From the NCBI GenBank assembly GCA_963662515.1, contig OY759675.1, forward strand, positions 4,154,001 to 4,218,000: a stretch of 64,000 nt of DNA. The letters run 5' to 3'. The stretch comes from JAFGDI01 sp963662515. GTDB lineage: Bacteria; Planctomycetota; Phycisphaerae; Sedimentisphaerales; SM23-30. Positions within the stretch are counted from its first letter, which is position 1. Each line of letters opens with the position of its first letter. The notes under the pieces were generated by a model that did not search any database, had not been told where the DNA came from, and was given only the letters and a program-made list of their open reading frames with translations. Both the position numbers and the translations under genes were made by a program. Shown here one piece after another: positions 43,900 to 53,146 of this stretch.

Positions 43900-46020
43900 T
43901 TACTTCTTATTAACTTTGCTTTGCCTGCGTTTGTTCCAGAACATCAGGGCCAGTAATGCCGGGCCTACCGGTCCGCCGCCCAGACCGGGTGCCGGGCTGC
44001 CGTTGAATGACCCGCCGCTATTATTACCGTTACTGGTATTATTATCGACGCGGTAATTTTTCGCAGGTTGGGTAGCCTTCTGCTGCTGGGCCAGGCGTTC
44101 TTTCTGGGTGCGGTTGGCGTTCTTGCGATCGATACCCTGCTTTTCAAATTCCGAATCGGACATAACCAGCATAGAGGTATAATCGGTAACCAGCGAATAT
44201 TCTTCGCCCAGACTGACGACCTTACCCCGGAGTGTCTCATCTTCGCCGAAATCTCTTATGTCCTGCATGTAGCCATCAATTTTAGACAAGGCCCAGATCC
44301 GTTCTAGTTCGGGGTTGTCGGTGTCCTGTTCGGGGAACATGACATTGCACTTCCAGCTTTTATCCTGGCCGCCGATATTAGCGGTCAACTCCATTTCAGC
44401 CGGGCCGGTTCCTGTATATTTGCCCAGTACAACCAGTTGCTGGCCACGGTACAGGCTGGCGGGTTTGGCAGGTGTCAGCTCGCGAACCTTTTCGCCCTTG
44501 AATGTGAGAACTACATTTCGCATGTTCTGGTAGGCAGCTTTATTTTTCGCCTGCATTACCCGCCCGGCTATATCGTCATTACTGGATATGTTCATAGCAA
44601 AACCGCCTGACACTTCGGCCAGCCGATCCATCAGCGGCTGATTGGCGCCATTACCAATGACGAAGGTGAACAGGCGTATGTCATATTTGCGGAGTAAAGC
44701 TATGAACGCCTTATGCTGGGTCTCGCCGACATTGGCCACACCATCGGTTACCAGAATAACATTAGTAGTACGGTCAGCATCGACCTTGCCATAACCCATG
44801 ACCAGGGCATCGTAGATGTTCGTACCGCCATCGGCAGTAAGGGCATTTACCTGATCGATCGAGTTTTTAACATTCTGGTCGTTAGCAGAAAGATATCCCT
44901 TGGTTATGTCGTGGGCATTATCACTGAAAGCGATTATCCGGTAGCGGTCGTCAGCCTTGAACTTGCCCAGTGACTTACTTACTCCACGGGCAAGGGTCTG
45001 GATCTTTTCACCGCTCATACTGCCGGACTTGTCCAGAATGAATACCCAGTCGGTGCCATTGGTTATGGGCTGAAGGTCAGCGGCCGGGGTGATAACGGCC
45101 ATGAAAGTGCCTTCGCTGTTTTTGTCCTGACGATATGGAATTAACTCAATTCTGGCTGGCACATCTTCTGCTAACTTGTAGTAGAAGACAATATCCTGTG
45201 TCAGGCTCATCTGGCCCTGATTGTCGATCCTGGCATTATATTCAAATTGGCCGGAGGGCACGGATTGAGGTGTGGTTGTCGGCGATGAAGCGCTCTCAAC
45301 TGGCTGCCCGGCATCATCAACATTGCCAGAGGCAGGAGTGCCGCCGGCTGTTATTATGGCCTTATCCATATTGCCCGGCATTCTGACATCGGCAACCGGG
45401 AAGGCAGATTTAAGGGTCAGGTTGAAATTGAAGGCTTCCTTTACCTCAGTATCAGTTGACCAGAACCCGATACTCTCATCGTCGGTATTGCCTTCTTCCA
45501 GCGGGTAAGTGTATCTTCCGATATTGGCATCAATTTCGATAGGCTGATAATACACCATTCTCACTCTGGTGCTTTGCCCGGCCCGTACAGGTGATACTGA
45601 TACCTGAAATGACATAAAATCATTCTTCTGGGCCAGAGCAGTGTCGTTGCCGCTGGCTTTCTGGTTCTGGTATGCCTGGCAGGCGCACTCTTTTTCCAAT
45701 ACTTCGCCGATTACCTCCTGTCCATCGATCCAGAGAGAGACCTCCGACAGGCTGGCCTGTTTGGGCAGTGGGTGCGAGTAGGTTGCCTCCAGGTCAATGT
45801 CGCCGGTATTTTCAAATACCTGGTCAACTTCGGTCCGGGCAAAGCCATTGTTTATAACAACATCAACTTTGTGGCTTTTGATCGATATGCTGTCCTGATC
45901 GTGATTGCCGACAGGCTTGAGCAGCCCGGCAGCAAAACAGTCCGAGCCAGCAGCGACTGTCAGCAGCAGGATCATCGCCCGGGTAACATTCACACGACTT
46001 AGCTTTTGCAGGTAATTCAT
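43900..46020 (-). CDS. Secreted VIT/VWA-domain protein with GlyGly-CTERM-like tail
   Basis: A 706-residue protein. Signal peptide (about 1-31, ending CFAAG), VIT domain (about 40-170, with FENTGDIDLEATYSHPLPKQ), and VWA domain (from about 320) with an intact metal site: DKSGSMSG, GGTNIYDAL and VTDGVANVG. The C-terminus has a Gly/Ser/Asn-rich linker, then APGLGGGPVGPALLALMFW and a basic NKRRQSKVNKK end, the layout of GlyGly-CTERM sorting signals. The VIT-VWA combination occurs in surface proteins such as inter-alpha-inhibitor-like and sortase-target proteins. AAGGAG precedes the ATG. The next gene is the rhombosortase-like protease that could process it. Confidence 0.85.
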   Translation of the reverse strand: MNYLQKLSRVNVTRAMILLLTVAAGSDCFAAGLLKPVGNHDQDSISIKSHKVDVVINNGFARTEVDQVFENTGDIDLEATYSHPLPKQASLSEVSLWIDGQEVIGEVLEKECACQAYQNQKASGNDTALAQKNDFMSFQVSVSPVRAGQSTRVRMVYYQPIEIDANIGRYTYPLEEGNTDDESIGFWSTDTEVKEAFNFNLTLKSAFPVADVRMPGNMDKAIITAGGTPASGNVDDAGQPVESASSPTTTPQSVPSGQFEYNARIDNQGQMSLTQDIVFYYKLAEDVPARIELIPYRQDKNSEGTFMAVITPAADLQPITNGTDWVFILDKSGSMSGEKIQTLARGVSKSLGKFKADDRYRIIAFSDNAHDITKGYLSANDQNVKNSIDQVNALTADGGTNIYDALVMGYGKVDADRTTNVILVTDGVANVGETQHKAFIALLRKYDIRLFTFVIGNGANQPLMDRLAEVSGGFAMNISSNDDIAGRVMQAKNKAAYQNMRNVVLTFKGEKVRELTPAKPASLYRGQQLVVLGKYTGTGPAEMELTANIGGQDKSWKCNVMFPEQDTDNPELERIWALSKIDGYMQDIRDFGEDETLRGKVVSLGEEYSLVTDYTSMLVMSDSEFEKQGIDRKNANRTQKERLAQQQKATQPAKNYRVDNNTSNGNNSGGSFNGSPAPGLGGGPVGPALLALMFWNKRRQSKVNKK

Positions 46021-46178
46021 TTTTATCTCCTTGTAAAATAGGTTATTATTTTTCAGATTACCTTGAGTTGGCCATTCGCAATACCCGTGCCAGATTTCCC
46101 TGATTGATTTAACTTGTTTTTTGGGAAGTTTTTATGATGCCATGACGGTGTTAGGTGCAATAGGGACGGGAAATTCAA

Positions 46179-46194
46179 ACTACATATATGTAGT
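46179..46194. repeat. 16-bp perfect palindrome next to the IS200-type relic
   Basis: ACTACATATATGTAGT is a perfect palindrome, followed by alternating TGCATGCATGCA. Subterminal hairpins are a feature of IS200/IS605 elements, and a transposase relic lies about 110 bases downstream, so this may be an old element end. Confidence 0.35.
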
Positions 46195-46302
46195 TGCATG
46201 CATGCATTTTATGTATGTATTATCAATGATGTTCTAAGGACATTATGAGAAATATCTATGTCACCCTAACTTTCGAGGGCATGGATAATTACAGGAAAAC
46301 AA

Positions 46303-46600
46303 TTATAGGCCATAGTTATCCCAGTAATCATTTTCACATTATCTTCAGTTTAAAGATATGATGGGGCTGTTAACTCCGGAATGGCGGGAGGAGCTGTACA
46401 GTTATATTTGCGGTACTGCTCAGGCTCTCGATTGTGACATGCTGGCAATAGGTAAGCATGTCGGTTATTCCGCAAGTATGTCAATATATAGCAGGTCAGC
46501 AAGAGCATCATCAAAAACGGACATTTCAAGATGAGTTAAGTGTTTATTTGCCCGGCATGGAATTGAATTTGATTCAGATAAAAGTGATTGACAAAATTGA
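46303..46600 (+). pseudogene. Degraded IS200/IS605-type TnpA transposase
   Basis: Three pieces in different frames match the IS200-type Y1 transposase order: SYPSNHFHIIFSLK (start region), LLTPEWREELYSYICGTAQA followed by LDCDMLAIG (middle), and YIAGQQEHHQKRTFQDELSV near the end. The DHVH histidine motif that should follow the middle piece has been lost, and several frame changes separate the pieces. The first piece is where the element's usual start lies. The sequence is a dead relic. It marks the right edge of the accessory stretch 41-46.6 kb. Confidence 0.75.
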
Positions 46601-46675
46601 TAGTCAAGTTATCCTGTGCTTAGATTAAATAACAATACTAAGGTCTGTAGATTGACAGGAAAATCAGGATATAGC

Positions 46676-47503
46676 ATGTATAACAGAATCTTAATAACCG
46701 GGGCCAGTGGTTTTATCGGAGGTGAGTTGGCCAGTCTGTATGCCCGGCAAAGTAAAATGATTTATAGTGGTTATCTGCGTAACTGTCCGGCAGTTGGAAA
46801 GCCGCTGCGGTTTGATATTCGGGATGAAAGTTCGGTTCGGCAGGCGCTGGAGCAGGCCCGACCGGAGCTGGTGATCCACTGTGCTTATGACAATACGGCA
46901 GGTAATCGCTGGAGTGTAATTGTAGATGGTACTGAAGCTTTATGCCGGGCTTGTAATGAGATCGTGCCGGGCGTTAGATTCATATTCCTGAGCAGCGAAT
47001 GGGTATTCGACGGCAGCAGAGGTCCATACAGCGAAGAAGACATCCCGCAACCGGAGACCGAATATGGGCGTGCCAAACTTGCCGCCGAACAAATTGTATC
47101 AGGATCAATGAGCAATTATGCCATAGTGCGTACCGGGCTGGTGAGCAGAGAAACCCCTCTCGCCCCTCGCTGGCAGGTAGAAGAAGATAAGCTCCGCGCC
47201 GGACAGGTGGTGCAATATTACGACAATGAGATCCGCAATCCGATACATGTAGCTGACTTGTGCAAAGCGATCGAACTATTGGGCGATTCAGAAGAAAGCG
47301 GCGTGTGGCATATTGCAGGCCCTGACTATATGTCGCGTTATGAAGAACTGGAAATGTTCGTCCGCTGGCGTGGTCTGCCGCTGGAGCTGATCAAGCCGGG
47401 CCATTCTGATGGTAAAAACCGGCCACTGGACTGTTCGATACGAATCGATAAATTTAGCAATCGCTTCGGGCTGAAAATACGCGGTCCGAAAGAATATTTT
47501 TAA
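46676..47503 (+). CDS. NAD(P)-dependent sugar-nucleotide reductase/epimerase (RmlD-like SDR)
   Basis: A 275-residue extended short-chain dehydrogenase. The nucleotide loop is ILITGASGFIGGEL (residues about 5-18), then a Ser-containing strand IFLSSEWVFDG and the catalytic YGRAK (Tyr-x-x-x-Lys). VFDGSRGPYSEEDIPQPETE is close to dTDP-4-dehydrorhamnose reductase. It could make a deoxy-sugar for the polysaccharide operon encoded next to it on the other strand. The ATG at 46676 has AGGA 6 bases upstream; a longer frame from 46616 lacks a ribosome site. Confidence 0.8.
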   Translation: MYNRILITGASGFIGGELASLYARQSKMIYSGYLRNCPAVGKPLRFDIRDESSVRQALEQARPELVIHCAYDNTAGNRWSVIVDGTEALCRACNEIVPGVRFIFLSSEWVFDGSRGPYSEEDIPQPETEYGRAKLAAEQIVSGSMSNYAIVRTGLVSRETPLAPRWQVEEDKLRAGQVVQYYDNEIRNPIHVADLCKAIELLGDSEESGVWHIAGPDYMSRYEELEMFVRWRGLPLELIKPGHSDGKNRPLDCSIRIDKFSNRFGLKIRGPKEYF

Positions 47504-47526
47504 GCGTTCAAGGTTACTAATAACAA

Positions 47527-47558
47527 ACAGCCACAAGCATTGATTTGCTTATGGCTGT
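47527..47558 (+). terminator. Hairpin between convergent RmlD-like and WecA-like genes
   Basis: ACAGCCACAAGC (47527-47538) pairs with GCTTATGGCTGT (47547-47558) except one G-U position. The following sequence is only weakly T-rich, so it is a candidate terminator. Confidence 0.45.
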
Positions 47559-47629
47559 CTATCTACTCTCCCTATCGGAAAACACTGTTATATTCAATAC
47601 CAGAATAAGGGGTCCGTCCCCTTTAATTC

Positions 47630-49108
47630 TCAGCTATGTATAGTTTCAAATAATTCTTTATCTTTTTCTTCTAATACTATCTTACGCTGTTCGTTGGTCA
47701 TTCTCATATTGGTACTTATGCGGTTAAGCAGCCAGTTTACATTTTCATCGTGGCGTCTGTCCTTTTCAATCGACTGCAACTGGAGTATTACCATTTCTCT
47801 TTCTTCCTTATCGAGATAGAACCTGGTTGTCCAGCAGTCAGTAGGAAAATCGCCAATAATACTTTCATTTCTTACCCATTGCAGGGTCTTATACTCTGGT
47901 CTGCCAAAAGAATTAACACCCTCCAAAGTCATTACAGCCCGGTCTAATCTGATCTTTTCAAATAGCGGTTTCATCTTTTCCCATAGAGATTCTATTTCGT
48001 TATAACGGTCAACCACAGTAGCCGGTTTAATATTTATTCTCAACCTGTAGAGCAACTTGTGTACAGACAAACACCCGATTCTGACAGCTAAATAGACACA
48101 GCCGGCCAGATAAACACTACTAAGAGCAAACACGACAAAGTGATTAAGAAAAACACTCGACAGTGAAATAACACAACCAATAGTAGCCACCAGCCACAGC
48201 ACCCAGGCAGCAGCACGCACATTAAGACCGCGAGCCCTGACACAATGATGAATATGCGAAAGGTCACCCTGATATATTGGCCTGAAAGTGCTGAACCGGC
48301 GCAAGATCGACATCATAGTATCGAGTACCGGCAAACTGAGCATAGTATAAGCGACCGGCAACATAAAGACAGCATTAAGCGACAGGATTCTCAAACTGAG
48401 TATTCCTATCAGTAAGCCGGTAAGCTGTGAGCCGGAATCACCCAAAAATATACTCGCCGGATGATAATTGAACACCAGAATAGCAGCAAGCGCCCCCGCC
48501 AGGGAAATAGCCATAATAGCATCACTATAATTGCCATTGATAAAACCCAGGGCTGCCAGACACAAGCATATTATCATACTAACGCCAGAAGCCAGTCCGT
48601 CCATACCATCCATAAAATTAAAGGCATTACAACTGCCCACTATCCAGAACATAGCCAGTGGTATGGCAAACGCTCCGCAGCTGAAATCAAAGAAGCCAAA
48701 AAAATCGATCATACGGAAAGGCGTGCCGGGTAAAACGAACATCAATGCGGCAATAGTCTGAAAGCACAACTTAGTAAATGGTTTGATCTGAAAGATATCA
48801 TCATAAACACCCAGCGAAAGAATAACACCACAAGCCATTAAAATACCAGCCAGATTAGTTATGTGGAAATCAGAATTAGAAAATGCCAGATATCCGCTGA
48901 ACAAAACTGCTATTGATATCGGTATCCCCCCCAGCGAGACGACTTTCCGATCATGCACCTTCAGCCTGCCGTCAGGCTGATCGCTGATCCCGATCCTGTG
49001 ACAAACCCTTTTAGTCATAACCACAAGAATAAGACCAGTAACAAATGAGGTCACAAAGACAGCAAAGCTCATTATCTCACTGGTCATGTCAAGAACAACT
49101 CTTTCCAT
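47630..49108 (-). CDS. WecA/MraY-type polyprenyl-phosphate sugar-1-phosphate transferase with a C-terminal extension
   Basis: A 492-residue protein. About 11 helices (1-355) form the MraY/WecA catalytic core, with the metal Asp pair in GVYDDIFQIKPF, the NFMDGMDGLASG loop and FNYHPASIFLGDSGSQL. It transfers a sugar-1-phosphate from a UDP-sugar to undecaprenyl phosphate, starting a surface polysaccharide. The C-terminal 125 residues are hydrophilic and absent from typical WecA (about 360 residues); they contain Glu/Arg-rich helices and may be regulatory. It is third in the operon wza-like, wzz-like, wecA-like, 43 bases after the wzz-like gene. Confidence 0.88.
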   Translation of the reverse strand: MERVVLDMTSEIMSFAVFVTSFVTGLILVVMTKRVCHRIGISDQPDGRLKVHDRKVVSLGGIPISIAVLFSGYLAFSNSDFHITNLAGILMACGVILSLGVYDDIFQIKPFTKLCFQTIAALMFVLPGTPFRMIDFFGFFDFSCGAFAIPLAMFWIVGSCNAFNFMDGMDGLASGVSMIICLCLAALGFINGNYSDAIMAISLAGALAAILVFNYHPASIFLGDSGSQLTGLLIGILSLRILSLNAVFMLPVAYTMLSLPVLDTMMSILRRFSTFRPIYQGDLSHIHHCVRARGLNVRAAAWVLWLVATIGCVISLSSVFLNHFVVFALSSVYLAGCVYLAVRIGCLSVHKLLYRLRINIKPATVVDRYNEIESLWEKMKPLFEKIRLDRAVMTLEGVNSFGRPEYKTLQWVRNESIIGDFPTDCWTTRFYLDKEEREMVILQLQSIEKDRRHDENVNWLLNRISTNMRMTNEQRKIVLEEKDKELFETIHS

Positions 49109-49151
49109 AATAATTAATCTTCCAATGTTTTACGATTTCTCTATTCCAGTT

Positions 49152-51284
49152 TTACGCATTCTGATAGCTAACTGAATGACTGCTGCCGGGCATTTCAACA
49201 CAACCCAGGCTGACAGCACCCCTTTGCTCAATCTGCTCTGTAGCTATTAATTTATTCTCTGCGCTACTGCTCCTGCTCACAAAAATAGCCTTACCAATTA
49301 CCTGTAATATATTGTCGGTATCATAATAACCAATAGATGAGGTATCATATATCACCCAGTCGTAGCGAGACTGTAGTTTCCAGTTCAATGCTGAAATAGA
49401 CTGTTCCAGCTCAGCGGTATCAGGACGATTATCCAGATCGAGCGTCAGAGTAGCGATATTGCTGTTTTCGCTCTTACAAACAAATTCATCCAGATCGTAA
49501 TTACCATTCAAAACCAGATCTGCGTAAATAGTACGCCCGATAGGAAAAGCCTTTGACAGCTTATCACTGGCCGGATTGGCATTAACAACCAATACGCTTC
49601 TGCCTGCCTGAGCCAGCAAATGGGTCAGATTACAGACCAAAACCGTTTTGCCGCTCTTAGCTTCATTTCCGGTAATAACCAGACTCTGACGAGTCTTGCC
49701 AAATCTACTCAGTAAGTTTGTACTTATCTCGCGGTATTGTTCTGCCTGCTGACAGTGAGGATAAGTATGCACGAGATTGTAGAGCATACTGTCATTGACC
49801 TTGCCGTCAAGCTCATCTACCGCAACACCTGATATGCGTCCGAGCACTTCGACATGCTTTTCGTTTTCCTGGCTATGCCCGGCATTATTACCCGCCCCGA
49901 CATATCCATTTACCATCTGATAATTAACAGGCATATACATAGGCTGCGGATAAGGCATACCCATAGGCATACCATAATTCTGCTGACAAGCCAGTTCAGT
50001 TATTCTCATCTTTTCCAGACCCAGTACAAATATAACACTGAAGATCGAGCCAAGCAACAGCACCAACCCGGCGCGTTTGCGAGGTGATATGCCGGCGGTA
50101 GTATCTGGCACATTAGCAGCGCATACTATTGTAACCGGATCGCCAGTAAGTTTTTGTCTGAACTTATATTGCTGTATCTCATTATGAATTTGATCACGCA
50201 TTTTACGGGCATCAGCCAGTTGACTGTTAATCCTGCCCAAACGGGTAACTATTTCACTGTTATTTAATGCCTGATCCTTTTTTACACTTATTTCCCTGCT
50301 GATAGTTTCTTTTTCCAATGCTATTGTAGCTAAAGTCTCAACATTTTGTTTTTGCAGAGAGACAAGCAACATCTGGGCATGGCGTACCAGATTATCCTTT
50401 GCCAGAGCTATTCTCTGCCTCACCTTTTGCAATTCGCGGTGGCCGGGCAGATAAATGCGAGCATATTCCTTTTCGGTGTCTTCCAGACTGGTTATTTCTC
50501 TTATCATTGAATTTACGGTTACATCTTTACGAACTGCCTCTATCGGAATGGACATCGGGTCATTAAGGTCGCCCATAGTGATCTTCTGCATAACAGCTAA
50601 CTGTGCGTTAAGCTCAGCTTCTTTACTGAGATAACCCTGCAATTTGCCCTGCAGGTCATTTACTATTTTTTCACTATTGTCTATAGTAGTACCACTGCCA
50701 ATGATCATATTTTCACGACGGAAAGCATCGAGTTCGTTTTCTTTTTCTTTAACCTTACCTTCCAATGAAAGTATCTGGTCGGTCATCTGATCGAGCAGAA
50801 CATTAGCCTGAGCATTTTTCATAACAGAAGATGTTTCAATAAATGAAGAAGAAAGATTATTGGCTATTGCCGCGGCACGCTGCGCATCGGCAGAAATACC
50901 AACTATCTTAATAACACCAGCCTGCAGGTCAGTGCGGAGCCTTGAACTTTCGCGTAACTGACGCATCGTGATCGGAGAAAGCATAGAAGGGTCAGAGTTA
51001 AGTCTGGCCAGAGCCATTTCATAAACCCGGTCCGACTTCAACAGTTCAACCTGAGAATTATATGAACTATTGCCTCCCAGCAATACTCCCAGAGAAGAAG
51101 CTGCCGGCTGACCTTCAGTAGTGACTTTAACCTGGGCAGTAGCCTCATATTTCGGAGCAAAGACTGTCACCGTAGCAACTGCCATAGCACAGACCAGGGT
51201 CAGGCAGGCGGCTAACTGCCATTTGCGGCGGTTAAGGGCCTCAACTGGGTTAAAGGACATCTGGTTTTTAGTATTATAACTCAT
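49152..51284 (-). CDS. Wzz-type polysaccharide co-polymerase fused to a degenerate BY-kinase-like ATPase domain
   Basis: A 710-residue protein. Wzz domain: first helix about 22-45, then a long periplasmic coiled-coil region (about 50-400) and a second helix around 410-430. A Gly/Tyr/Met/Pro-rich linker (MGMPYPQPMYMPVNYQMVNG) precedes the cytoplasmic P-loop domain, GNEAKSGKTVLVCN (Walker A). The following motif reads VLVVNANPASD where BY-kinases have Asp-x-Asp, and the last motif is VIYDTSS. The C-terminal tail has a single Tyr (SVSYQNA) instead of a Tyr cluster. It controls chain length and export of the polysaccharide; the kinase activity is doubtful. It lies 64 bases after the wza-like gene. 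Confidence 0.85.
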   Translation of the reverse strand: MSYNTKNQMSFNPVEALNRRKWQLAACLTLVCAMAVATVTVFAPKYEATAQVKVTTEGQPAASSLGVLLGGNSSYNSQVELLKSDRVYEMALARLNSDPSMLSPITMRQLRESSRLRTDLQAGVIKIVGISADAQRAAAIANNLSSSFIETSSVMKNAQANVLLDQMTDQILSLEGKVKEKENELDAFRRENMIIGSGTTIDNSEKIVNDLQGKLQGYLSKEAELNAQLAVMQKITMGDLNDPMSIPIEAVRKDVTVNSMIREITSLEDTEKEYARIYLPGHRELQKVRQRIALAKDNLVRHAQMLLVSLQKQNVETLATIALEKETISREISVKKDQALNNSEIVTRLGRINSQLADARKMRDQIHNEIQQYKFRQKLTGDPVTIVCAANVPDTTAGISPRKRAGLVLLLGSIFSVIFVLGLEKMRITELACQQNYGMPMGMPYPQPMYMPVNYQMVNGYVGAGNNAGHSQENEKHVEVLGRISGVAVDELDGKVNDSMLYNLVHTYPHCQQAEQYREISTNLLSRFGKTRQSLVITGNEAKSGKTVLVCNLTHLLAQAGRSVLVVNANPASDKLSKAFPIGRTIYADLVLNGNYDLDEFVCKSENSNIATLTLDLDNRPDTAELEQSISALNWKLQSRYDWVIYDTSSIGYYDTDNILQVIGKAIFVSRSSSAENKLIATEQIEQRGAVSLGCVEMPGSSHSVSYQNA

Positions 51285-51348
51285 TTTTTCAAAACCTCTT
51301 TATTCAGTGAATGTGTCTTTTCACGCTTTTGCTTTAGAATCATCAATA

Positions 51349-52623
51349 TCAATTTTCATCTCTGTAACGATAAGAGCCAGGCCAGCCCCATTTCTCGGCA
51401 GCATCGTAAGTGGTATCAACACCAACCCGTACTCCGCCGGTAAACAGGCCAAAGAAACCCTGCCAGAATTTCTTCCACGGGTCAACAGGCATTATCAAAG
51501 TATCATTACAGGCGAGCATGATATTCTCACCTTCACCTTTCAATACCTTATCGACATTTACCTGTATTTCTCTTTCAGTTCCGTCGGTATTTCTGCGTAT
51601 AATTCTGCATTCCTTAGCCTTGGCTATTTCGGTAGGACCACCAGCCAGTGCCAATGCCTGTAAGAGGGTCAAAGGCCGGCGGAAGACCTGTGAGCCGCGG
51701 AGTCTGAATTCTCCGGAAAAATACACGAATCCTTCGCTGACCGGCAGTATCCTTATTACATCACCTGAACGAACTAAAGGGTTGATCTGATCAAGATTAC
51801 CCTCGCCCATTACCCGACCCAGCGGTATCAATTCTCTTTGATATTGTGTACCGCGATAATTACGATATTCGGCACCGGGCATAAATGCTATATCAGCAAA
51901 ATTTTTGTATGCTCCTCTCATTATTTCGACATAAGGAGATACATTTGAAGTAAGTCCGCCAGCCTCATTTATCACTTCCAATATTGAAACCGCATCATAT
52001 CGCAGAGTCACAGCTCCAGGGCTTCTTACCTCACCCAGAACCAATACTTTCTTACTTTCATAACTATCAACTGTAACATCAACTTTAGGATTCTTCATAT
52101 AATGAGAAGCCAGCGTTGTCAACAGAGTCTTTTGTATGTCATCAACAGTCATTCCTGCCACACTGACATGGTTTAAAACTGGCAGGTATATCATACCATT
52201 GCGATCAACCTCTACCTTGATCACTGCTTCTTTGTCAGGATCTACAAGTTGATCGATCTTAAGCATAAGCACATCGCCCGCCCCTACATGATATTCTTTA
52301 CTGACGATATCATTGGTCGGCTTTTCATGCAATATACTGCCGTAAGTTGATGGATCATTCACCGGACGAGAGCTATAGACATTATTTTCCAGATTGGCAA
52401 ACTGATATCCTCCCTGGAGCTGCTGTGTATTGCCCCGACTGACAGAACGATAACTAACCCTGGCATTATCCGGGCTATAGCCATCTAAGGAACTGGGCGG
52501 TGAAGCGATCTTATAATTAGTTACCCTGGTGGCAGAGGTTGACTTATTGGCACAACCTACACTCATCAAGACAAGCGTTGCCATCATCATTATTATTGTC
52601 ATGTTCATTCTGGCTCTTATCAT
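51349..52623 (-). CDS. Wza-type outer-membrane polysaccharide export lipoprotein
   Basis: A 424-residue protein. The signal peptide ends LMSVGC (lipobox). The Poly_export domain (about 95-185) contains YHVGAGDVLMLKIDQLVDPD, and SLBB domains follow (KVLVLGEVRSPGAVTLR, about 195, and VYFSGEFRLRGSQVFRRPLT, about 310). It forms the outer-membrane pore for capsule or exopolysaccharide. The C-terminal amphipathic segment includes KKFWQGFFGLFTGG. It is the first gene of the three-gene export operon. ATGs at 52623 and 52608 are both possible; I keep the longer. Confidence 0.9.
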   Translation of the reverse strand: MIRARMNMTIIMMMATLVLMSVGCANKSTSATRVTNYKIASPPSSLDGYSPDNARVSYRSVSRGNTQQLQGGYQFANLENNVYSSRPVNDPSTYGSILHEKPTNDIVSKEYHVGAGDVLMLKIDQLVDPDKEAVIKVEVDRNGMIYLPVLNHVSVAGMTVDDIQKTLLTTLASHYMKNPKVDVTVDSYESKKVLVLGEVRSPGAVTLRYDAVSILEVINEAGGLTSNVSPYVEIMRGAYKNFADIAFMPGAEYRNYRGTQYQRELIPLGRVMGEGNLDQINPLVRSGDVIRILPVSEGFVYFSGEFRLRGSQVFRRPLTLLQALALAGGPTEIAKAKECRIIRRNTDGTEREIQVNVDKVLKGEGENIMLACNDTLIMPVDPWKKFWQGFFGLFTGGVRVGVDTTYDAAEKWGWPGSYRYRDEN

Positions 52624-53086
52624 TTCAACACCTTATTGCCTTAAGTTAACTACATTAACCATTTTATCTAAATTAACTACTCTTTCACTTTGCTTATCGA
52701 CGACAGATATACCCAACATTAGGATAATTCAGTTTATGACGGTTAATGCTTATATACATTTTGTTACTGGATAAATGATAATGCTGTTTTACGGGTTTAA
52801 AACAGGAGAGATAAGAAGCAGCCTTTCCAGATATAAACATATTATGTAAAGGTAGTTATAACATTAATAAATGAAACCAATATACAAATTTCCTGTACTC
52901 CGGCCTCATTATCGTGATGAAAATAATAAAAGGCAGCGAGTTTAGAATTTTTTTATTTTTTTTAATTAAAAATGATTTAAGTCCCATAACGGCAGCGGTG
53001 TTTCAATGTTATTGGTATTTCTGTTAAACAATATCACTGTCAGAACTGAAAAATTTATATCAGCAATTAAGGCAGGCAATATGAAA
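52624..53086. other. Intergenic region between divergent polysaccharide and ferredoxin genes
   Basis: AT-rich, no gene seen. It should carry the promoter of the minus-strand export operon, which I cannot place, and leads into the ferredoxin promoter at 53087. Confidence 0.4.
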
Positions 53087-53115
53087 TTGACTTAATGGGC
53101 TCTGGCCGATAGAAT
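53087..53115 (+). promoter_or_regulatory. Promoter of the ferredoxin/radical SAM pair
   Basis: TTGACT (53087-53092), a 17-base spacer and TAGAAT (53110-53115), 31 bases before the start codon at 53147. Each box deviates from consensus by one base. Confidence 0.6.
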
Positions 53116-53146
53116 CATAAATATAGTATTTATAAGGTGATATATT

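Noticed and set aside
46585..46612. TTGACA as a promoter for the RmlD-like gene
   Set aside because: No acceptable -10 box lies 15-19 bases downstream.
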